NCBI RefSeq assembly: GCF_029338575.1
Contig: NZ_CP119993.1
Span: forward strand, 558,001-622,000
Source of the DNA: Halomarina halobia
GTDB lineage: Archaea; Halobacteriota; Halobacteria; Halobacteriales; Haloarculaceae
Length of the DNA: 64,000 bases
Reading direction: 5' to 3'
Every line of letters starts with the position of its first letter. Positions within the stretch are counted from its first letter, which is position 1. The notes beneath the pieces are model-generated. The model had not been told where the DNA came from, made no database searches, and saw nothing but the letters and a program-made list of their open reading frames with translations. The translations under genes and the position numbers were made by a program. Positions 58,985-64,000 of the stretch are shown piece by piece.

Positions 58985-59359
58985 ATGCCACGGATCGCGC
59001 TCATCGCGCACGACGAAAAGAAACCGGCGCTGATCGACTTCGTCGACGAGCACGTCGACGCCTTCCGCGAGTGCGAGGTGATCGCCACCGGGACGACCGG
59101 AAAGCGCCTCAATCAGGAGACGGACATCACCGTCGACCGCATGGAGTCCGGACCGATCGGGGGCGACCTGATGATCGGCGCGGAGGTCGCGAAGAACGCC
59201 CTCGACGGGATCATCTTCCTCCGCGATCCGCTCCGCGCACAGCCCCACGAACCGGACATCACGGCGCTGCTCCGGATCTGCGACGTCCACGAGACACCCC
59301 TCGCCACGAACCTCGGGAGCGCGGTCCCGTTCGTCGAGAGCCTGAAGCGGCGCCTCTGA
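58985..59359 (+). CDS. mgsA: methylglyoxal synthase
   Basis: A 124-residue methylglyoxal synthase, which converts dihydroxyacetone phosphate to methylglyoxal and phosphate. It begins [13 protein letters not shown] and shows the phosphate-binding [20 protein letters not shown] and I-F-L-R-D-P-L motifs. The length is typical for the family. It acts in the cytoplasm as a bypass of lower glycolysis. The gene is monocistronic as far as can be seen. Confidence 0.95.
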   Translation: MPRIALIAHDEKKPALIDFVDEHVDAFRECEVIATGTTGKRLNQETDITVDRMESGPIGGDLMIGAEVAKNALDGIIFLRDPLRAQPHEPDITALLRICDVHETPLATNLGSAVPFVESLKRRL

Positions 59360-59489
59360 CGGAGGGCGACCGCGCTCCCGTTCGTCTCGGTAGCGCCCCG
59401 CGCGGGTCGAGTCGCTACGCCGGGCGGTTCCGATACGTCGAACACCGCGACCCGCGTAGACACGTACACCCCCGGCGGGATGGGACGAC

Positions 59490-60212
59490 TCAGGGCTGCA
59501 GGCACTCGGAGACGAAGTTGTTCGCCAGCCACGACTCGGCGCGCTGGAGGCGATACTGGAGCGTCGACTGCGGTACGTCGAGTCGCTCGGCGATGTCGCC
59601 CGTGTTCGCGGCGCGCGGCGTGGCGTAGTAGCCGTGTTCGACCGCGGCCTCGAGCGCCTCGCGCTGTTCGTAGGGAAGGTCCGCGATGGAGATGGCCTCG
59701 TCCCCCCAGTGCGTCGGCGACCGGAGGTGCGAGAGCGAGACCGTGACGCCGTCGGGGTACGCGTCCTGCAGCGCGTCGAAGAGCCGTCCGACGTTGACGT
59801 CCCGTCGGACGAGCACGCGCCAGGTGTAGTTTCGTCCCCGGCGGACCGACTCGTAGAGGACGCCGTCGCCGAGGTGGTCCGCGGCGAGCGACGGCACCGA
59901 CGGGCAGTGGTCGATGTCGGTCCGGTAGCTGTAGTAGGTGCACGTCGTCGAGTCGCGGGCGAGAACCTCGTACTCGCGGTGGGACGCGCAGTCGCCCGGC
60001 GGACACTCGTTACACCGCTCCGGATCCAGGGCGCACGCCTCGATCGCGTCGATCGCCTCGGCGGGGCCCGTCATCCGGTCGACGCGCCACATCGAGTCGT
60101 CGCTGACGACGCACGCGATCGACTTCGCCATCGCGCCGGGATACTCGACGAACAGGTCAGCCAGCGGATCGACGCCCGGGGGGTACTCGACGGCGAACGC
60201 GTATTCCTTCAT
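59490..60212 (-). CDS. HTH_10 (bacterio-opsin activator family) regulator
   Basis: A 240-residue regulator. Unlike the other two HTH_10 proteins in the window, its N-terminal half holds a cysteine cluster (C-A-L-D-P-E-R-C-N-E-C-P-P-G-D-C near residues 60-76) that may bind metal. The HTH_10 domain near the C terminus contains L-P-Y-E-Q-R-E-A-L-E-A-A-V-E-H-G-Y-Y-A-T-P and L-D-V-P-Q-S-T-L-Q-Y-R-L-Q-R-A. The TATA-like TATTTGGTAT (60231-60240) 24 bases upstream supports ATG 60212. It is divergent from tfb. Confidence 0.92.
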   Translation of the reverse strand: MKEYAFAVEYPPGVDPLADLFVEYPGAMAKSIACVVSDDSMWRVDRMTGPAEAIDAIEACALDPERCNECPPGDCASHREYEVLARDSTTCTYYSYRTDIDHCPSVPSLAADHLGDGVLYESVRRGRNYTWRVLVRRDVNVGRLFDALQDAYPDGVTVSLSHLRSPTHWGDEAISIADLPYEQREALEAAVEHGYYATPRAANTGDIAERLDVPQSTLQYRLQRAESWLANNFVSECLQP

Positions 60213-60230
60213 ACCGACGATATTCGGCCA

Positions 60231-60240
60231 ATACCAAATA
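60231..60240 (-). promoter_or_regulatory. TATA-like box of HTH_10 gene at 59490-60212
   Basis: The minus strand reads TATTTGGTAT centred about 24 bases before ATG 60212. The region also contains TTGG/CCAA inverted half-sites. Confidence 0.5.
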
Positions 60241-60370
60241 GCGCTTTCGCGCGCCCGGTCGCAGGTCGACGACCGACATCGACGCCCTTCGGCAACGAAC
60301 CGGACGTCCGAACCGATATTCGCCACCGATCCATGTCAATAGATCGTGTACGTTGGTTATAGCCAAATCA

Positions 60371-60378
60371 AGTTATAG
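60371..60378 (+). promoter_or_regulatory. TATA-like box upstream of tfb leader
   Basis: AGTTATAG centred near 60375 would place the transcript start around 60402, three bases before the mini-ORF ATG at 60405. Confidence 0.5.
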
Positions 60379-60404
60379 GGTCCGCGCGCGCCCACCGTCG
60401 GTCG

Positions 60405-60440
60405 ATGACAACCGACGTCGGAGGGCGCTTCCGCCGGTGA
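60405..60440 (+). CDS. 11-residue leader mini-ORF overlapping tfb start
   Basis: The reading frame ATG...TGA encodes MTTDVGGRFRR. It begins about 30 bases after the TATA-like box at 60371-60378, so it could be translated as a leaderless mRNA. Its TGA at 60438-60440 overlaps the tfb GTG at 60437-60439 by three bases (GTGA). This is exactly how translationally coupled genes are arranged here. It is very short, so its existence rests only on position. Confidence 0.4.
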   Translation: MTTDVGGRFRR

Positions 60441-61420
60441 CATTCGTGCACTCGACACGCCAAACAGATCGGACGGACGAGACGGACGAGACGGAACAGC
60501 AGCGGACGGTCACAGACGGCGTCGAGACGTGTCCTGAGTGCGGCGGAAGCCTCGTGCGCGAGGGCGAACGGGGAGAACTCGCCTGCTCCGAGTGCGGCCT
60601 CGTCGTCGAGGAGGAGGGGATCGACCTCGGCCCCGAGTGGCGGGCGTACGACTCCGCCGAGCGCGACCGGAAGTCCCGCGTCGGCGCACCCATCACCACG
60701 ATGATGCACGACAGGGGGCTGTCGACCAGCATCGACTGGCAGGACAGGGACGCCTACGGCAACTCCCTCTCGTCCAGACAGCGCGCGAAGATGCAGCGGT
60801 TGCGCACGTGGAACGAGCGCTTTCGCACCCGCGACTCCAAGGAGCGCAACCTGAAACAGGCGCTCGGCGAGATCGACCGCATGGCCAGCGCGCTCGGCCT
60901 CCCCGAGAACGTCCGGGAGACCGCCAGCGTCATCTACCGCCGCGCGCTCAACGAGGGACTGCTCCTCGGTAGATCGATCGAGGGGATGGGGACGGCGGCG
61001 CTCTACGCGGCGAGTCGGCTGGGGCAGGTCCCCCGCTCGACCAGCGAGTTCGCGTCGGTCAGCCGCGTCGAGAAACTCGAGTTCGAGCGCACCTACCGGT
61101 ATCTCGCCCGCGAACTCGAACTGGGGGTGCCGCCGGCGAACCCGAGCGACTACCTCCCCCGGGTGGCGTCCGACCTCGACGCGTCGAGCGCGACCGAGCG
61201 GACGGCCCGCCGAATCCTCGACGCCGGGACGCGCGAGGGCGTCCACGTCGGCAAGTCCCCGATCGGACTCGCGGCGGCGGCGATCTACGCCGCGGGGCTC
61301 CTCACCGACGCCGAGCTCACCCAGTCGGACGTCACGGCGGTCACCGACGTGAGCGCGGTGACGATCCGTAACCGCTACCGCGAACTCCTCACGGCGGCGC
61401 GCGAGCGGGGGGTGGCCTGA
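60437..61420 (+). CDS. tfb: transcription initiation factor TFB
   Basis: A 327-residue archaeal TFB (TFIIB homologue). The N-terminal zinc ribbon has C32-P-E-C35 and C50-S-E-C53, followed by the B-reader/linker with G-P-E-W-R-A-Y and M-H-D-R-G-L. Two cyclin folds (about 125-205 and 220-305) bind TBP and the BRE, and the last has V-T-D-V-S-A-V-T-I-R-N-R-Y-R-E-L. TFB recruits RNA polymerase to promoters. GTG 60437 was chosen because it gives a typical N terminus. The next gene starts four bases after the stop. Confidence 0.93.
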   Translation: MTFVHSTRQTDRTDETDETEQQRTVTDGVETCPECGGSLVREGERGELACSECGLVVEEEGIDLGPEWRAYDSAERDRKSRVGAPITTMMHDRGLSTSIDWQDRDAYGNSLSSRQRAKMQRLRTWNERFRTRDSKERNLKQALGEIDRMASALGLPENVRETASVIYRRALNEGLLLGRSIEGMGTAALYAASRLGQVPRSTSEFASVSRVEKLEFERTYRYLARELELGVPPANPSDYLPRVASDLDASSATERTARRILDAGTREGVHVGKSPIGLAAAAIYAAGLLTDAELTQSDVTAVTDVSAVTIRNRYRELLTAARERGVA

Positions 61421-61423
61421 GCG

Positions 61424-61816
61424 ATGGAGAGGACGCCGGGCGTCCGGTGTTACCGCTGCGGGATCACGTACGCCTACATCGGTTCCGAGGTCCACCCCGG
61501 CCGGTGTCCCGAGTGTGGCTCGCGGGCGGTGTCGCCGTCCGGACGCGTCGTGCTTCGGCGCCACGACCTCGAAGCCGATCGACGCGACGGCGACGAGGCG
61601 GTCATCTACGCGAGCGACGCGAGCGGTCGCGAGTACCGCTACGCGCTCGCCCTGCTCGACGGGGCGCACGCCGTTCTCGCGTCGCTTCGCGTCGACGAGG
61701 AGTCGATCCGCCGTCCCAGGAGGGGATGGCCCGCCGAACTCCTCCCGGAAGCCGTCCGACGGGCGCTCCGCGAGAACGGCATCAGCCTGGTCGGGACGCC
61801 CGAATCGGTCGATTGA
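61424..61816 (+). CDS. zinc-ribbon hypothetical protein downstream of tfb
   Basis: A 130-residue protein. It opens with a zinc ribbon, C9-Y-R-C12 and C28-P-E-C31, followed by an alpha/beta region (A-V-I-Y-A-S-D, then Y-R-Y-A-L-A-L-L-D-G) and a C-terminal helix. It starts four bases after the tfb stop and is probably co-transcribed with it. It might bind nucleic acid or modulate TFB, which is inference from position. No named family was recognised. Confidence 0.75.
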   Translation: MERTPGVRCYRCGITYAYIGSEVHPGRCPECGSRAVSPSGRVVLRRHDLEADRRDGDEAVIYASDASGREYRYALALLDGAHAVLASLRVDEESIRRPRRGWPAELLPEAVRRALRENGISLVGTPESVD

Positions 61817-61936
61817 TTCCAGCCGCGGCGTACCGGTACGTTCGACCGTTCGATCGCCGCACGCACCGTCCCCGATCGCCCGCAGCTTTCGCGACGGCAA
61901 CAGACGTTATAGGGTGGCCCGTTCATACTCATAGCA

Positions 61937-62971
61937 ATGAGCGGACACGGCGATTCATCCGAACGGCTCAGCGTCGGCGTCATCGGTGCTGGCTACATCG
62001 GACAGACGGTCGGCGGGGAGTTCCATCGCCACGCGGGCGCGACGGTCGCGGCGGTCGCCGATCCGTCCCGGTCGGCGCGCGAGGAGGCGGCGAACCTGTT
62101 CGGTCTGTCGCCGGAGGCGCAGTACGCCGACCACGAGACGATGCTCGAGGAGACTCCGCTCGACGCGGTGCTGATCGGGACGCCGCACACGCTCCACTAC
62201 GAACAGATCGTCGCGGCGCTCGATCGCGGAATGCACGTCCTCTGTGACAAACCGATCACGACGGACCTCGACGAGGCGCGGGACATCGAGGACCGGGTCG
62301 CGAACACGGACCAGGTGGTGATGATCGGCTACCAGCGGCACATCAACCCCGCGTTCATCGCGGCGCGCGAACGGTGGCGGGGCGACCTCACGCCGACGTG
62401 GATCACCGCCGAGATCTGCGAGGGCTGGATAGGAACGCGGGAGGGAACGTGGCGGCTCGACCCCGACCTCAGCGGCGGCGGCTTCCTCTACGACACCGGG
62501 AGTCACGTCCTCGACGCCGTCCTGTGGACGACGGGGCTCACGCCGAAGCGGGTCTCCGCGCGGATGACCTACGCCGACGACGAACGGCGGATCGACGACT
62601 GGGCGGCCCTCACGATCGAGTTCGAGGAAGGGGCCCGGGCGACGATGACGACCTACGCGCGGGCCCCGGCCGTGCGGGAGCACATCCACGTCTGGGACGA
62701 GGAGGGAGCGATATATCTCGACGGCCAGGAGTGGGACCCCCGCGAACTCACCGAGATCGACGACGAGAGCGGCGAGCGGCGGCCGTACTTCAACCTGGGA
62801 TCGAAGGAAAGCAAGGCCGGGGCGTTCATCCAGTCGATCCGCACGGGGACCGAACCGCCGGCGACCCTGCGCGACGGCGTCCGCGTCACCGCCGTCACCG
62901 AAGCCGCCTACGAATCGGCCCGCCGCGGCGAACCGGTCGAACTCGATCCCCGGCACGTCCGCCTCGAGTGA
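61937..62971 (+). CDS. Gfo/Idh/MocA family oxidoreductase
   Basis: A 344-residue NAD(P)-dependent oxidoreductase. The Rossmann motif G17-A-G-Y-I-G22 is followed by A-V-A-D-P-S. L-C-D-K-P-I-T (about 102-108) is the family's E/D-K-P catalytic-site motif with Lys conserved. The C-terminal alpha/beta domain (about 130-344) contains the substrate side, including L-S-G-G-G-F-L-Y-D-T-G-S-H. The substrate is likely a sugar or inositol derivative. It is monocistronic and unrelated by position to the glycosyltransferase genes. Confidence 0.9.
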   Translation: MSGHGDSSERLSVGVIGAGYIGQTVGGEFHRHAGATVAAVADPSRSAREEAANLFGLSPEAQYADHETMLEETPLDAVLIGTPHTLHYEQIVAALDRGMHVLCDKPITTDLDEARDIEDRVANTDQVVMIGYQRHINPAFIAARERWRGDLTPTWITAEICEGWIGTREGTWRLDPDLSGGGFLYDTGSHVLDAVLWTTGLTPKRVSARMTYADDERRIDDWAALTIEFEEGARATMTTYARAPAVREHIHVWDEEGAIYLDGQEWDPRELTEIDDESGERRPYFNLGSKESKAGAFIQSIRTGTEPPATLRDGVRVTAVTEAAYESARRGEPVELDPRHVRLE

Positions 62972-63772
62972 CGGGGTCGCCGATTCACGCCCTCGATCGT
63001 CCGTCGACGATCACGCGCCGCTCCCCGGACCCCCGTAACGTCCATACTAATTTATTTTTAATCGGTGACAATCGTGCGGGAAGCGACGTACGTTTCGACC
63101 TCCCGACGGTCGGCGACGGACGGCGTACGCCGCCGTGACGGATTTGTCGACACCCCGAGGAGACGTCGAGCGAGGCGACGACGGTTCGCGGCGGAGACGC
63201 GTCCGACTCGCTCATAGCGACCGACTACCTCCCGACCAAGGGACGCGCGCCGGGACAGTCACCGCATAACAAAACCACCGCATCCCGTGATTCAACCGTC
63301 GGTGAGGCTTCGCGACGGCGGGCCGAAACCGACGCTCCAGAGTGCATCCCCACGTTGCATTCCTTTTCGAGCCGCCCGAGCGAGGAGCCGAGACACGCCG
63401 ATACGTACGTCGGCGGTGGCACGCTCCTCCTCGCCGGGCGATCGACGCCCCGGAACCAGTCGTCTCGGTGATACGGCCGCTGGCCACCGGCGGTTCGGCG
63501 TCGGTTCGGTTCCACCGACGGACGAACACGTGACGGGATGACGACAGCTGTCACGAGTCGTAAATAAACGCGTACTAGTTTACTACTCTCCGGAGGAGGC
63601 GCTCTCGATCGCTCCGGTTCGACGCGGCGCGGTAGCCGCCTAGTCGGACGCTACCGCGACGTTCAGGGGCTGCTAATGCAGTACGATCCGGTGAATGACA
63701 CGCCTCGATCGAAGTACGAGAAACCGAGCCGCGTTTATATACGAGATCAGACCACTAAACTAGCCGACAATT
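62972..63772. other. gene-free stretch of 800 bases
   Basis: No frame on either strand has the acidic bias of the other genes. It holds AT-rich promoter-like patches at about 63045-63060, 63555-63585 and 63733-63742 (a GTTTATATACG string), and a GACAGCTGTC palindrome at 63543-63552. The last patch lies downstream of leuD and points away from it. An RNA gene or a decayed gene could be here. Confidence 0.5.
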
Positions 63773-64000
63773 CTACTGTCCGTCGCTTGCGATCTTCCTC
63801 TTCGTGTACGCCTTCAGCCCCCCCTGTTCGACGAGGTCCTGCAGGAACGGGGGGAGGGGTTCGGCGTCGTACACCTCGTCGGCGGTGTGGTTGACGACCG
63901 TCCCGGCTTCGAGGTGCATGCCGATCTCGTCGCCGTCGGCGATGCGATCCGCGTCCGGACAGATGAGCACCGGGAGGCCGAGGTTGATGGCGTTGCGGAA
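63773..64000 (-). CDS. leuD: 3-isopropylmalate dehydratase small subunit (LeuD-type), partial
   Basis: The last 75 residues of a LeuD-type subunit; the N terminus is beyond the right edge. It contains F-R-N-A-I-N-L-G-L-P-V-L-I-C-P, followed by G-D-E-I-G-M-H-L-E-A-G-T-V-V-N and a C-terminal helix rich in Leu, the swivelling-domain motif of aconitase-type small subunits. In leucine biosynthesis it works with LeuC to isomerise isopropylmalate; a homoaconitase-type role is possible. The stop is TAG at 63773-63775. Confidence 0.88.
   Translation of the reverse strand, partial: FRNAINLGLPVLICPDADRIADGDEIGMHLEAGTVVNHTADEVYDAEPLPPFLQDLVEQGGLKAYTKRKIASDGQ

Noticed and set aside
62985..63215. Minus-strand frame of 76 codons
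   Set aside because: Ser/Arg/Pro-rich and unlike other genes in the window, with no fitting promoter.
1..64000. CRISPR array
   Set aside because: No set of regularly spaced repeats of 25-40 bases was found.

Overview
The window is chromosomal DNA from a halophilic archaeon (class Halobacteria). The evidence is a very high GC content, strongly acidic predicted proteins, many short 5' leaders or leaderless starts with a TATA-like box 24-30 bases ahead of the start codon, and haloarchaeal families: HTH_10 (bacterio-opsin activator type) regulators, a TFB initiation factor, RdfA with an archaeal SMC-related partner, DUF7344 and DUF7553 proteins, small zinc-ribbon proteins and a fused NuoCD. The genus cannot be fixed from this sequence. 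I saw no rRNA, tRNA or CRISPR array.

Layout. 1-4300: rubredoxin-like protein (partial), membrane-anchored hypothetical, SDR oxidoreductase, FAD/Rieske oxidoreductase, small membrane protein. 4394-9970: a first glycan block with an alkaline-phosphatase-superfamily (sulfatase-like) protein coupled to a GT2, and two GT4 enzymes. 10135-12261: a small membrane protein and a NuoCD with no other complex I genes beside it. 12565-16089: a second block in which two paralogous small proteins flank a sulfatase-like protein coupled to a GT4. 16156-24030: SDR, membrane protein, HTH_10 regulator, CBS protein, a cysteine-free uracil-DNA-glycosylase-like protein, a wHTH protein, a solitary RdfA homologue and a DUF7344 protein. 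24290-37761: GT2, MscS-like channel, ArsR/SRPBCC pair, PRC-barrel repeat protein, inositol-phosphate synthase beside a GT4, Gfo/Idh/MocA oxidoreductase and three more glycosyltransferases. 38092-43832: ParA operon, second HTH_10 regulator, DUF2267, F420-dependent oxidoreductase, then a decayed patch (chimeric SCP2-like gene, regulator remnant, acyl-CoA dehydrogenase pseudogene, 32-bp perfect palindrome). 44165-53889: erythromycin-esterase-like protein, DUF302 protein, YHS-containing permease, FAD protein, the RdfA plus SMC-related pair, and a molybdopterin oxidoreductase. 54100-57060: a patch of visibly lower GC with a cystathionine gamma-synthase-type enzyme, a monooxygenase-fold protein, a peroxiredoxin and a truncated wHTH gene; it looks acquired. 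57089-64000: aldo/keto reductase, methylglyoxal synthase, third HTH_10 regulator, TFB with an apparent leader mini-ORF, Gfo/Idh/MocA oxidoreductase, an 800-base gene-free stretch and the end of a LeuD-type dehydratase small subunit.

The main theme is surface-glycan synthesis: nine glycosyltransferases, two AlkP-superfamily proteins translationally coupled to glycosyltransferases, two Gfo/Idh/MocA enzymes and an inositol-phosphate synthase are spread among housekeeping genes. The second theme is transcriptional control: TFB, three HTH_10 proteins, ArsR, DUF7344, and several inverted repeats in promoters. The most unusual observations are a GTTAC-N12-GTAAC intergenic palindrome found four times, a leaderless 11-codon reading frame ending on the tfb start codon, 17-bp operator-like repeats upstream of parA, the Thr-type AlkP/glycosyltransferase pairs, and GC-rich hairpins at convergent gene junctions.
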